Shown: positions 42,509-51,676 of the stretch, in pieces
Numbering within the stretch: position 1 is the first letter of the stretch
Layout of the letters: each line of letters starts with the position of its first letter
Assembly: GCF_024753135.1 (NCBI RefSeq)
Contig: NZ_JANUGP010000034.1
Location: forward strand, 1 to 64,000
Source of the DNA: Streptomyces pyxinicus
GTDB lineage: Bacteria > Actinomycetota > Actinomycetes > Streptomycetales > Streptomycetaceae
DNA length: 64,000 nt
Reading direction: 5' to 3'
The notes under the pieces: generated by a model
Told to the model about the DNA's origin: nothing
Databases searched by the model: none
The model's input: the letters and a program-made list of their open reading frames with translations, nothing else
Made by a program: the position numbers and the translations under genes

Positions 42509-43011
42509 CACCCATCCGGCCTCGGCAGGGAGCGTATCTGTGCCTCCTGGCCGGCACGGCGCTCCTCGCCGCCGGCTGTCACTCCGGCGGGCACACCGGC
42601 TCGCAGGCGTCGACGCCGCCCGCCGCCAGGGCGTCCGCCTCTGCGAGGGCGGGCGCCGAGAAAGCCCGGACGATCCTGGACCAGGAGTTCACCGGCCATG
42701 AGTCACTCGGCAGTGGTTCAGGCCTCCTCCAGGCCGCGTTCGGCGACACCATGCCCGCAGCGCCCGCCAGGGTGAAGAGTGTGACGTTCGCTCTCGTGTG
42801 CACCGGCCGGGCGAAGGTGTCGCTGACCTTCTTCACCGACGGCAAGCGGCTCTCCCCGGCCGCCCGCGCCTCGGACTGCGACGGATCCGTCTTCCAGCAG
42901 AGCATCGACCTGCCCACGCCGGGCCCCGTCAGCTTCGAGGCCGACCTGTCAGGCTCGGATCAGGGCGGTTTCGCCTATTCCTACTTCGTGGAAAAGGAGC
43001 AGACCTCCTGA
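42505..43011 (+). CDS. Putative lipoprotein
   Basis: This 168-residue protein has a lipoprotein signal: YLCLLAGTALLAAGC with the lipobox cysteine at about residue 25, followed by a Ser/Ala-rich linker. It would be anchored to the outer face of the membrane. The folded part has a predicted beta-sandwich character (VTFALVCTGRAKVSLTFF ... GPVSFEADLSG) and a second cysteine pair position. I do not recognise the family. The ATG at 42505 overlaps the preceding fragment's stop. Confidence 0.75.
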   Translation: MTPIRPRQGAYLCLLAGTALLAAGCHSGGHTGSQASTPPAARASASARAGAEKARTILDQEFTGHESLGSGSGLLQAAFGDTMPAAPARVKSVTFALVCTGRAKVSLTFFTDGKRLSPAARASDCDGSVFQQSIDLPTPGPVSFEADLSGSDQGGFAYSYFVEKEQTS

Positions 43012-43192
43012 ACCTGAATTTCTGAAGGACAGGTCATGCGCAACGGGGCTGGGTCAGTTGTTCTGGCCGGCCCCGCTGACCCATCGCGAACCGGCCCGCT
43101 CGAAGCCGGGAGGAAGAAGACGAGCCCGGACGCCCCGCTCGCAGTGCCTGCAGACAAAGGGGCCTGATGAAAAGTCCGCTGGTGTGCGCGTG

Positions 43193-43230
43193 GCGGCTGG
43201 CACCCGGCCGGAGCGACGGGTGCCAGCCGC
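43193..43230 (+). terminator. Hairpin, probable terminator after the lipoprotein gene
   Basis: Perfect 14 bp arms (43193-43206 and 43217-43230) with a 10-base loop, about 180 bp after the lipoprotein stop. There is no T-run, as is usual in high-GC actinobacteria. The rest of 43012-43380 shows no gene. Confidence 0.55.
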
Positions 43231-43380
43231 GGCGAAGCCGATACCTCCCGGCGCTGCGCCGGGCGGCCGGTCTTGGTGCGTACCGAGAAGGGGGACTCGT
43301 GCGGGCAGAGACCAGCAGTGGAGGCATGGGGGATGGGGATCTTACCGGGAGTGAGCGGAAGGCCGGCGTCGAGAGGTGGT

Positions 43381-43830
43381 ACGGGTGAGACCCGGGGCGA
43401 GGGCTGGCGGCGTACTGCGGCCGCCGGGCGAACGGCTGCTGCACCGCTTGGCCTGCGCGGACACCGGAATCGGATTGGAGACGCACCGGTACGTGGTGTT
43501 CTCGGAGCCGGGAGCTCCACGCCGCCGTAGCCAAGCCTGACCGCCTGGCGCGGCTCCTGGAGACCTGCGGGTATCTGGGGTACCCACCGACGCCCGGCGT
43601 GGCGAAACCCTGTGGGTGTCGACCGGCGCCCGCGCTGTGCACTGGCCCGACCTGGTCGTGGTCGAGCCCATGCCCCGCTTCGCGATCGCCATCGAGGTGG
43701 AGCTCGCCCCGAAGCCCCGGCCGCGCTTCGGCGACTCTGCGGGCCTGTCGACAGGCACAGCGCCGCCGGGCCGGCGCCTCAGGCATGTCGGTGGGAGCGA
43801 GGCGCTGGCACGGTGCCTGACCTGCCGTGA
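43381..43830 (+). pseudogene. Frameshifted actinobacterial mobile-region protein
   Basis: Pieces in different frames read VLRPPGERLLHRLACADTGI and THRYVVFSEPG, then LHAAVAKPDRLARLLETCGY, then HWPDLVVVEPMPRFAIAIEV with ELAPKPRPR. The last segment resembles the C-terminal part of the replication-relaxation-like proteins common on Streptomyces integrative elements (V-E-VEL-PK pattern). At least two frame changes and a TGA interrupt it. Assignment is tentative. Confidence 0.45.
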
Positions 43831-43891
43831 TCAGCGAAGTGGGATTGGCAGGGGAGATGCCGGGCACAAGGTGGCCCGGAGGTTGATAATC

Positions 43892-44053
43892 ATGGTTCCC
43901 CTGCTTCTCGTTCTTCTGCTCGCTCTGATCCTCTTCGGTGCCGGTTTCGCCGCCAAGGCCCTCTGGGTGGTCGCTGTCATCGTGCTCGTCCTGTGGCTCG
44001 TCGGGTTCGTGGCCCGGCCCAAGGGCGGCAGCGCACGCTGGTATCGCTGGTAA
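43892..44053 (+). CDS. Small hydrophobic membrane protein (53 aa)
   Basis: The protein is almost entirely two transmembrane helices (VPLLLVLLLALILFGAGF and LWVVAVIVLVLWLVGFV) followed by RPKGGSARWYRW. This short hydrophobic family is very common in Streptomyces genomes and has no assigned role. The ATG at 43892 has a strong ggaggt site ten bases upstream. A hairpin follows the stop. It is likely an intact, independently transcribed gene. Confidence 0.8.
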   Translation: MVPLLLVLLLALILFGAGFAAKALWVVAVIVLVLWLVGFVARPKGGSARWYRW

Positions 44054-44085
44054 AGCCGCCTGCCGGCCATCGGCAGCAGCACACT

Positions 44086-44117
44086 GCGGGCCCCACCCCT
44101 CTGGGGGTGGGGCCCGC
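44086..44117 (+). terminator. Hairpin terminator after the small membrane protein
   Basis: Perfect 14 bp arms (44086-44099 and 44104-44117) with a 4-base loop, 32 bp after the stop codon. Confidence 0.8.
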
Positions 44118-44779
44118 AGCCGCATGTCGTGTCTGGAGGCCGCGGCCGGCGGAGCGGGGTGCTGCCGGCGGTCCGCGCCGGAAGTTTTCGCAGGGTTCCT
44201 GTGAAATCCCCGGAACGCGGGTAAAGGGCTACGTATGCCGGGGCGGCTGCCGTGAGCGCACGGGAACCGCGCACCTCCAGACACGTCAGCCGCCCCGGTC
44301 CCACACTGCCGTCCGGGCGGTACTTGGGCGGCCTGAAAATGCTGAACCGAAGTCCTCGCGGCCCCTATGACCAGACATAGATCGACTGGCACCGACACAA
44401 TCCGTACGGACACCGAGCCGAGCAGGGCAGTCAGCGAGGAGCCAAAGGTCGGGTGAAGTCGGCTGACGCGCCCGACAGGGACCCGACGAAGCCGCCTTCC
44501 GTGGGGGCTCTTCGGGAAAGGTGTCACCCTGTAGCGGCTGATGACTGGGCTCCGCTTGTGTGAGCCGCACAGACACGCCAAGGAACTATCCCGCCTGCCC
44601 CCGTCCGTCCGGCTGGGCGGTGCTCGAACGCCGAGCCCAAAAGTCACCGGGAAAACCGGTCAGGCAACTCGCTGAGAGCGCTCCTATTTCAGCTATCATA
44701 TTGAAGCCAGACCGCAATCAGCGTCACTAAATGTGATGAAAATGGCGGGCTTGATGCCCATTTATGACTACTCCTCGCC
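44118..44779. other. Non-coding stretch
   Basis: No frame has protein-like composition. The last 90 bases before 44779 are AT-rich (44690-44770) and could hold a promoter for the small peptides that follow. Nothing else recognised. Confidence 0.45.
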
Positions 44780-45043
44780 GTGAAGGGGAGGGGCGAATTC
44801 CAGCCCGTATGTGAGGGGAATTGGCGGGAACGGCGCGAAACTTTGTGCGGATCCTGTGACAGCGTGTGCGGGCCCGGTGACCGTTGGGGTCGCTGGGGTC
44901 GAGGCTGTGCGAGTGGCGCCATAGCAACGATCTGGACCGGGCCGGGTGCTGCTGCCGGCTGCGCTACCGGCGCGGTCGCAGGCGGGTTCGGCGGGCTAGT
45001 CTCCGGAGGCATCGGATACGCCTGGTCGCAAATCCCCTCCTGA
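44780..45043 (+). CDS. Small Gly/Ala-rich peptide, bacteriocin-like C-terminus
   Basis: The C-terminal half (CASGAIATIWTGPGAAAGC, ATGAVAGGFGGLVSGGIGYA) is a hydrophobic Gly/Ala sequence with repeated GxxxG spacing and two cysteines 18 residues apart, resembling class II bacteriocins. The N-terminal half is Arg/Cys-rich and unlike a leader, and a competing frame (44829-44925: PVTACAGPVTVGVAGVEAV) is also hydrophobic, so a frameshift inside the gene is possible. The 27-residue membrane peptide downstream could be its partner. No processing or export genes are seen. Low confidence. Confidence 0.3.
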   Translation: MKGRGEFQPVCEGNWRERRETLCGSCDSVCGPGDRWGRWGRGCASGAIATIWTGPGAAAGCATGAVAGGFGGLVSGGIGYAWSQIPS

Positions 45044-45081
45044 CTGAACAGCTTTCTTATCGCTAGTGAGGATGGCACAAA

Positions 45082-45165
45082 GTGCTGACGATATTGGTAG
45101 TGGCTGGCATAGTAGGAGCCGTGCTAGGAGTAATCAGCGTCGTTCTCATGCAGCGGAAGCGCTAA
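45082..45165 (+). CDS. 27-residue single-pass membrane peptide
   Basis: GTG 45082 opens a 27-codon frame, LTILVVAGIVGAVLGVISVV then LMQRKR and stop, with a gagga site about ten bases upstream. One transmembrane helix with a positively charged end. It could be an immunity-like or small regulatory membrane peptide next to the Gly-rich frame. No homology is known to me. Confidence 0.4.
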   Translation: MLTILVVAGIVGAVLGVISVVLMQRKR

Positions 45166-45240
45166 CCTCCGGTACGGTTTTCCGTATCGCTTCGGTGTGT
45201 TACTGCTGACGCGCTGGTTCAGCGTTTTCACGCCTCAAGG

Positions 45241-45270
45241 CAGCCCGCCCGGAGCAAACCGGGCGGGCTG
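45241..45270 (+). terminator. Hairpin terminator
   Basis: Perfect 12 bp arms (45241-45252 and 45259-45270), 6-base loop, about 75 bp after the 27-residue peptide. Confidence 0.75.
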
Positions 45271-45449
45271 TCGTACCTCTCCCCCAGGGATAGGATTTAC
45301 GAGCTGCCTTGGGGGCTACGGGCGAGGACGTCATCGATGCGGGAGGCGCCGGCGACCCACGCTGCGGCGACCGGCGCTACCAGCGCCGTGTAGTGCGCAC
45401 GTCAGCCGGGCTCCCAGGGTCCCCTCCCACACCTGACTCGACGTCATTA

Positions 45450-45669
45450 CCCTGCCGATGTCGGGACTAGAGCCAGCCGCTTCGCGCAGTCGGTCGCGAG
45501 CCCTCGGCAGGGGAAGGGCGGCCACAGGGGCGGGGCCGGCGAGACGCTGCGGCTGGAGATGAACGGGCATCAGCGCCCGCGCCAGGCGGGCGATCTGCTC
45601 GATGCCGTGGCAGTAGTGCGGGAGCTCGGCGCGCAGGCGGCGCTGGACAGCCCAGAAGCGTGCCGCCAA
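45450..45669 (-). pseudogene. 5'-truncated hypothetical fragment
   Basis: The minus strand from 45669 reads LAARFWAVQRRLRAELPHY, CHGIEQIARLARALMPVHLQ and PVAALPLPRARDRLREAAG, balanced and helical, then decays. It has no proper start because it is cut at about 45670, exactly where an N-terminally truncated gene begins on the other strand. Family not recognised. Confidence 0.4.
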
Positions 45670-45760
45670 AACGAACTGTGCTACCGAGTGCGGTCACGAA
45701 CTGATCAAGTACCAGACGCTGATCCCGGAGCCCGGACGTGGCTACCGCCTCAAGAACGGT

Positions 45761-47596
45761 ATGCCCGTGTGCTCCGGCGAACCGACCGGGGCACACGTGG
45801 TCGCGTCGGTACTCAACAGCACCGAGACGTGGAGCGACTGCGGGCAGGCCATCTCCTCCGGAAGCTTCCGGTTCACGTTCTATCCGGACCCGCTTGGCAC
45901 CCACTATGAGGCGAAAGCCGACCTGCACCAGGTCGGCGGCGGCTTCGGCGGTCACTTCTGGTACACCCACACCCGCAACGAGGACCATCTCGGTGGTCCG
46001 GGCGGACTGATGGACATCGACGGAACCTGGACGCTCGGCGAGCAGATGGACTTGGCTCAGGTGTGGGTGCAAGTCCCGGACACCGGAGCGCAGACCAAGA
46101 ACGCTCACTATGTGATCCACGGGGCCCTTGGCGGTCCCTACGACCGGTACCTCGACCAGGCCGATAATAACGGCAAATGGGTGTCCCTGGGCGCCTACAA
46201 GTTCACGTCTACGCCGAGCGTCAGCCTGACGAACTACACGCCAGGCGGCACCGGCGACGACGACATCGCACTCGGTGCCGTCGCCTTCCAGCCCGTCGAC
46301 GGCACCTACGTCTCGGACTCGATCGAGGGCGATGCGTTCTTCGATGAGGACCAGAACATCGACACCCGCCCCGAGTCAAGCATGTTCAACACGCCGCTGA
46401 AGTCGCGGCAGGACCTGCATGACTGGGCGACCAAGACCTCGCAGAAGATCATCGGCCTGCCGACCTGCATCGACGTGGGATCCCCCACTTGCGTGAAGCC
46501 GGAGACCAAGGCCGCGGTCGAAAAGTGGAACGCCGACGTCGAGGCAGCGGGCACGAGCACGACCGACCATCCCGACGGGCACAGCATCCCCCAGTGGATA
46601 CACTTCGCCAACCCCTACACCGACCGCCCCACTTCCGACAGCAAACCGTCGTGGTTCGGAACCGACGACGCGGCCTACAAGATGTACAACAAGGCGACGG
46701 TGTCGTACATCAAGACCTCTGGCGGAAAGATCATCAACGGCAGTCAGAGCGTCTCCTACGACGACCGCACCGCCGACACCCACATACCGGACTTCGTCCG
46801 GAACTTCTTCGCGGCGCTTCAGAAGGACTACGGCACCCAGCCGCCCGACCTTGACTACGTCGCGAAGGACCTCAACGTGCATAACGGCCAGTGGGTCACC
46901 ACCACGACCAACAGCGACGGCACCCTTCCCGGACGTGCGTACCAGTCCATCGGCGTGCGGCCGGTCATCACCGATGACAACGACAAGGCGGTCACCGACA
47001 ACAGCGGTACCTGTGTCGCGGTGATGCACACCGCCGGTGGATCCATCGGCTACCGGCCGGCCCTCGCGGACCAGCACCTCACCGACAGCGTGGCCGACTG
47101 GGTGAACCGGGTCTCGAACGATACGGGGTCGTCGGACAACCCCGTTGCCCTCATGAGCCAGGAGATCCGGAACATGTTCTTCAAGCCGGGGCTCACTGGT
47201 TCGATCTTCGGCCAGGCGCCGCCCATCTGGCAGGAACTGGACTTCAAGTCCTGCGCCGACGGCACCATCAAGAAGGTCAGCGGTGCACCGGTCCTGCGGT
47301 CCAGTTACATGCCGAGCCAGTACCTGTACCGTAACGGCAAGGCCATCGATCTTGGCGGCAGCTACACCGGTTCCAGTGCCCCGATCACCACGGGCGACTT
47401 CTACCACTTCAGCGGACCCGCTACGCCGCCGAGCACCGAGGACCCCTACTCCAACTGCACAATAACCTCAGGTCACTCCGGAAACCCGTGGAGCGTCAAC
47501 ATCTCGGCTCCCTCACCGAACCCCGGTGCAGACCCTGACTCGACGCACTTCTGCAACGCGCCCGACAAGACGCCCGACCCTGAGTACACCCACTAG
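45761..47596 (+). CDS. Golvesin-like domain protein, N-terminally truncated
   Basis: The 611 codons from ATG 45761 continue an open frame that is protein-like back to about 45674 (NCATECGHELIKYQTLIPEP), so the true start is lost. Residues about 20-165 form a golvesin C-terminal-like beta-sandwich (WVQVPDTGAQTKNAHYVIHG ... VSLTNYTPGGTGDDDIALGAVAFQP), a carbohydrate/adhesion-type module. The remainder is a large extracellular-looking domain rich in Asp/Thr/Tyr with scattered cysteines. No signal peptide remains, so export is doubtful. Similar large secreted proteins are common in Streptomyces. It ends just before a strong hairpin. Confidence 0.65.
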   Translation: MPVCSGEPTGAHVVASVLNSTETWSDCGQAISSGSFRFTFYPDPLGTHYEAKADLHQVGGGFGGHFWYTHTRNEDHLGGPGGLMDIDGTWTLGEQMDLAQVWVQVPDTGAQTKNAHYVIHGALGGPYDRYLDQADNNGKWVSLGAYKFTSTPSVSLTNYTPGGTGDDDIALGAVAFQPVDGTYVSDSIEGDAFFDEDQNIDTRPESSMFNTPLKSRQDLHDWATKTSQKIIGLPTCIDVGSPTCVKPETKAAVEKWNADVEAAGTSTTDHPDGHSIPQWIHFANPYTDRPTSDSKPSWFGTDDAAYKMYNKATVSYIKTSGGKIINGSQSVSYDDRTADTHIPDFVRNFFAALQKDYGTQPPDLDYVAKDLNVHNGQWVTTTTNSDGTLPGRAYQSIGVRPVITDDNDKAVTDNSGTCVAVMHTAGGSIGYRPALADQHLTDSVADWVNRVSNDTGSSDNPVALMSQEIRNMFFKPGLTGSIFGQAPPIWQELDFKSCADGTIKKVSGAPVLRSSYMPSQYLYRNGKAIDLGGSYTGSSAPITTGDFYHFSGPATPPSTEDPYSNCTITSGHSGNPWSVNISAPSPNPGADPDSTHFCNAPDKTPDPEYTH

Positions 47597-47600
47597 ACGT

Positions 47601-47629
47601 GTGGTCGCCCTCGGTCAGAGGGCGACCAC
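47601..47629 (+). terminator. Hairpin terminator after golvesin-like gene
   Basis: Perfect 12 bp arms (47601-47612 and 47618-47629) with a 5-base loop, starting 4 bp after the stop. Confidence 0.85.
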
Positions 47630-47660
47630 ATATATTGCTCACAAAGAAAGGCCCCACACG

Positions 47661-47942
47661 ATGGCGGCTGGCGCCCTTCTCATCGGCTTCGCCATATTCT
47701 TCCTCTCGCCACTCGTGCCCTGGCTGTTGTTTCCCTTCCAAAGGCAGGCAGGAACTGTAGCGGCGGCAATCTGGGGTCTGCTTACCCTGCCGTGCTGCTT
47801 CCTTTGGAACCGAGAATTCATCGGTCCAGCTCTTCTCGCGCTGTTCTCCTCCGCTGTGCGGATCATCGTCGAGGCGACCGGAACGTTCGAAGGGCCGCGT
47901 CTGCGCCGCAAACAACGGAAGCAGGGCAGGCAGCCTTACTGA
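47661..47942 (+). CDS. Small membrane protein (93 aa)
   Basis: ATG 47661 follows gaaagg. The protein has about two to three hydrophobic helices (ALLIGFAIFFLSPLVPWLLF; AGTVAAAIWGLLTLPCCFLW; IGPALLALFSSAVRIIV) and a basic tail (RLRRKQRKQGRQ). No known family. It may be co-located with the golvesin-like gene only by chance because a terminator separates them. Confidence 0.65.
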   Translation: MAAGALLIGFAIFFLSPLVPWLLFPFQRQAGTVAAAIWGLLTLPCCFLWNREFIGPALLALFSSAVRIIVEATGTFEGPRLRRKQRKQGRQPY

Positions 47943-48019
47943 TCTTTACGTAAATTCGGTGGGTGTGGTGGTCGTCTGGGTGAGAGCCGGTCAGGGTGGC
48001 ATATCAACCTCCCCCTTCG

Positions 48020-48190
48020 GTTACCGGGTCCTCCCCTGTGTTCTCCGCGTGGGGCACCTCGTACAACGCGGTCGTCGGCGTCGGCGACAACACGGGTGAC
48101 GGCAGGAGCGACCTGGTCGAGCGGGACACCGCGGGCAACCTGTACCGCAACGCCGGTGACGGCAAAGGGCCGTTCGGGACGTCCAGGAGC
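48020..48190 (+). pseudogene. FG-GAP/VCBS-repeat fragment
   Basis: One copy of the repeat is visible (VFSAWGTSYNAVVGVGDNTG, DGRSDLVERDTAGNLYRNAG, DGKGPFG) with the calcium-binding-like D-x-T-x-D-G-R-x-D-L signature of FG-GAP beta-propellers. The rest of the propeller protein is absent. It is a fragment of a secreted protein gene. Confidence 0.6.
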
Positions 48191-48519
48191 GGAACAGCCG
48201 CAGCAATGGCCGCTTCCTGAACCGCAGCGTCCGGAGCGTGGAGGAAAGCAGCAACAGCCTGGAAGAGCCCGAACCGAGGAAGACATGAGCGACGTCCCCG
48301 CCGGGGAGTATCCGGACCAGGAGACCTTCCCTGATCGCTACCGGCTCCTCCACGGGCGCCCGGCCGGGGCGGCTTCCTGGAGGCGGCCGGTGATGTGGTG
48401 GTGGACAGCGTCCAGTCGGCATCCAGCGGATCGGCCTGGCTGTGGGCCTGGACCGAGGCCGGTGTCTGATCGCGGTCGCACGAGGTGCCGCTGGCCGAGT
48501 TTCAGTCCGCGGCCTGCCG

Positions 48520-49000
48520 GACATGGACGATGTTGCGATCGACGGCTCACATGTCCGGCCTCTCAAGGGGGGCTCGTACCTGACCTCCGCCGGTCGACCG
48601 GGCCCGGGCCGCCGGCAGGCACCACCTGATCGTCGACCGGCATGGCACTTCGTAGGTCGTCTCACTGACCATCGGAAACCGTCACGACGTCACACAAGCG
48701 AGCTTCTCCTGGATGCGATACCCGTATCCGCGGGGCCCGTGGCCGGCCGCGTAGACTGTTCGCCGACCGTGGCTACGATGACGACAAGTACCGCCGTCTC
48801 CTCCGTGTCCGCGGCATCATCCCGAAGATCGCCTGCAATGGCGCCTTCTATGGTTCGCCCTGGGCAAGACCCGCCGCGTCGTCGAGCGGACCTTCGCCTG
48901 GCTCCACGAGTTCAGAGACTACGAATCCGCTACGAGTTACGCGCCGGCCTCCACCTCGCACTACTCCACTGCTTGTAGCATCATCTGCTTGAGATGACTC
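48520..49000 (+). pseudogene. IS5-family transposase relic
   Basis: Scattered frames give DVAIDGSHVRPLKGG (first catalytic Asp region), HHLIVDRHGTS, GNRHDVTQ, LGKTRRVVERTFAWLHEF and RLRIRYELRAGLHLALLHC, all in the order found in IS5 (DDE) transposases. Several frameshifts and small deletions destroy the reading frame. Terminal repeats were not located. Confidence 0.8.
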
Positions 49001-49210
49001 CGAACGTCATTTTCGGATGTTCAGTTACGATGGCGGCCCTGCGCGCCTGCCCAGACGGTACCCAGACGGTATATGCAATCCGCCGCTCGCGACGTAAAGC
49101 AGAAATCGACTAAGCCGGGACGCATGTCGGCCAGTGAGCGCAGGACAAAATGGATGCTTCAACGCACGGTCTGGTGACGTCCGGGTCGGGTGTAGGAAGC
49201 TGAGGATTGC

Positions 49211-50560
49211 ATGCCGGAGCGGACACGGAATGAGGCCCTGGCGGCACTGTTGGTCGAGGCGCACTGGAGCGCGACTCAATTGGCGAAGGCTGTCAACACA
49301 CTGGGTGCGGCACAGGAATTGAGTCTTCGGTACGATCGTTCTTCGGTCGCGCATTGGCTGGCCGGGGCGCGCCCTCGTCGCCCCGTTCCCGATATCGTTG
49401 CTGCCGCGCTGTCTCGCCGCATCGGCCGGTTAATCTCTGCTCAGGCCACCGGCATGCTGCAGTCGTCGCACAGCATTGCGATTCCCGCATTCGGGATGAG
49501 GCGGGCGTCTCCGGTCGAGCAGATACTCGACCTGCTGCGGCAGGACGGCGACTCGAACCTCCGGACTCCGCTTTCTCGGACACCCTTCAGCGTGGCGTCT
49601 CTCGCTGTGCTGCCGTGGTCCGCTTCCGAACAGGCGCCGACCCCAGCGGATGGCGACCTGACCACGGCAGCGCAGTTGGAGACGCATAACGACATGATCG
49701 CATCGTTCACAAAGCTGGCCGACTGGCACGGGGGGAGGCTCGTCCGGCCCCTCGTCGTCGCCTACTTGCGCGACAGCGCGGTGCCCGTTTTGGTGAAACC
49801 GCGCCCTGCCACCGGACAGGATCGCGAGGTATTCACGGCCGCCGCGCAGTTCGTACACATCCTGGCTGGCATGAGCGACGACAGTGGCTATCACGGGCTA
49901 GCGCAGCTGTATTACCTGTCCGCTCTCGAACTGGCCCGTGCCGCTGGGAACGCGCGGCAGTTCGCGATCGGGCTACGCGCGATGAGTACCCACGCGCTTC
50001 GGCTGCGCCTGCCGCGCCAGGCGCTCGATCTCGCCGACATGGCTGTGGCTGTACTGGGCGGCCGCGGTGATGGGGCGGCTCAGGCCTTCCTGCTCAGCCA
50101 GCGTGCGCACGCTCGTGCCTGTGCCGGCCGGTTCCGCGAGGCTCGGGCCGACCTGGTTGCCGCCGAACGCCACCAAGACCGTGCATCCAGTTCGGCGGGT
50201 CCCTTCTTCGGATACCCGCGGGCGGCATTGAACTACCAGCGCTACCAGACCCTTGGCGCGATGCAAGAGAGCAAGGAGGCCATTTCCGCTCTGCAGGCAT
50301 CAGCGCACGACCGCGCGCAGACCGACCGCAGGCGTATCGCGCTGACCCTCGCGCGTCTTGCTGAGGTGCACCTGGCCGTCGGCCAGCTCGACGAGGGGCT
50401 GCGCTACGCCCACAGCTTTCTGCGTGCTTATCCGCACATGCATTCCGCGCACGTCGACACTGCGCGGCGGCGTCTCAGTCATGCCCTCGCTCGCTACCCC
50501 GTGGAGCCGCAAGCCCGCGCCCTGGCGGAGCGGATGAGTTCGACACGCAGCCCGGGATAG
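49211..50560 (+). CDS. TPR-containing transcriptional regulator
   Basis: The 449-residue protein opens with a helical DNA-binding-like segment (LAALLVEAHWSATQLAKAVN ... YDRSSVAHWLAGARPRRPVP, about residues 8-60), typical of the Streptomyces helix-turn-helix/TPR regulators. The rest (about 150-440) is TPR-like helical repeats (ALELARAAGNARQFAIGLRA; LAQLYYLSALELA). It carries a TTA codon at residue 74. It starts at ATG 49211 behind gctgagga. It is the last gene before the AT-ACP/KS-CLF locus, on the same strand and 1.1 kb upstream, and is the best candidate regulator of it. Confidence 0.82.
   Translation: MPERTRNEALAALLVEAHWSATQLAKAVNTLGAAQELSLRYDRSSVAHWLAGARPRRPVPDIVAAALSRRIGRLISAQATGMLQSSHSIAIPAFGMRRASPVEQILDLLRQDGDSNLRTPLSRTPFSVASLAVLPWSASEQAPTPADGDLTTAAQLETHNDMIASFTKLADWHGGRLVRPLVVAYLRDSAVPVLVKPRPATGQDREVFTAAAQFVHILAGMSDDSGYHGLAQLYYLSALELARAAGNARQFAIGLRAMSTHALRLRLPRQALDLADMAVAVLGGRGDGAAQAFLLSQRAHARACAGRFREARADLVAAERHQDRASSSAGPFFGYPRAALNYQRYQTLGAMQESKEAISALQASAHDRAQTDRRRIALTLARLAEVHLAVGQLDEGLRYAHSFLRAYPHMHSAHVDTARRRLSHALARYPVEPQARALAERMSSTRSPG
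49430..49432 (+). promoter_or_regulatory. TTA codon in TPR regulator
   Basis: In-frame TTA (Leu74) in IGRLISA, giving bldA dependence to this regulator. Confidence 0.8.
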
Positions 50561-51676
50561 CGAATCGTCGCCTGCCCGTCACGCACACTCAGCCGACTCC
50601 CACGCCACTGCGGCACCCGCTCCTGGTACGGGTCGAGACGCACCACACCCATTCACAAGCGCGCAATCGTTCAGCGCGTGCACGCCTTGGACGCTCTGAG
50701 TCCGCGTTCTTCGGATATGCAGGGGCACCTGTGCGTCACCACTGGTACGGCGATCACGCGATCCAACGAACGACTCCGAGATTGGCTACTCCATGGGCTC
50801 CACAGGCAAGAGCAAGAACACGTCATCGGTTGCTCCGCTCAGCGCGGTGGGCGACTCGCCTTCAGGAACGCGAGAGGAGAGCGCCGAGACAGCGGCCGGC
50901 TGTCCGGCCATGCCGGCGCGTCACGTCTGCGGAACTGGACGAAAGACGGCCCTTGTCGAGCGTGAGACTCCCTATCCGAATGGCGCGCGCGTCACCACCG
51001 CCCGCCGGCTCCTTTGCCGTAACGCGAAGAACCGACCTGCTGCACCGTGCACGTCGCGGCCTGTTCTCTTGGGGGGACGGGGCGCAGGACGAACCCCATC
51101 CATGTGTCTGCCGTGGCCTTGACTGAACCCGGCTGGCCCTCAGCCCCGATGCCTCGCCGTATCGATCCTGCGTCCGCGAGGTCCGTACTGCTCCGTCATC
51201 GGAGAGCACGATCGCATCTGTCTCCGGAGATAGACCCGGACTCCATCACCAAGCCGTACACGAGGGACCGCGAGACGAAGTCACTGCGGAGTCGCGTGTC
51301 GACCCTTCCCTGGCAGCGCTCATGACCCTTTCATACGGCCTGCGCCCGGACTTGCACCGAGGCGAAACAAGCCGGATCGACCATCAGCATGCCCGGGCGG
51401 CAGCAGAGCATCCGAGAGGTCGCATTGTCCAGCTTGCGGAGCGCAGCCGTGCGCCAGCAGTGATCGTTGTTCACCGATCGCCCCTCCCGTCACGCCTGAG
51501 CGCGCACGGATGCGGGCAGTCACCTGCCTGGGCCATCAGATCAGCGCACCGATGACGGTGCGCTGCGATAGGCACAAACGGCACCGACCAGCAGCCTGCA
51601 GTGCGCTGTTGTGTGCGCTCGTAGATATGTGCAAATGCGCTTCCTAACAGGGTGCTTCGAAGGGATGGAACACCGC
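50561..51676. other. Long upstream region of the second polyketide locus
   Basis: About 1.1 kb shows no frame with convincing protein composition on either strand. It separates the TPR regulator from the AT-ACP gene and presumably contains the locus promoter. No repeats or hairpins of note were recognised by eye. Confidence 0.5.

Noticed and set aside
43034..44647. Open frame of 537 codons on the minus strand
   Set aside because: Composition is Pro/Arg/Ser-rich without motifs and overlaps a well-formed small membrane protein and hairpins on the other strand.
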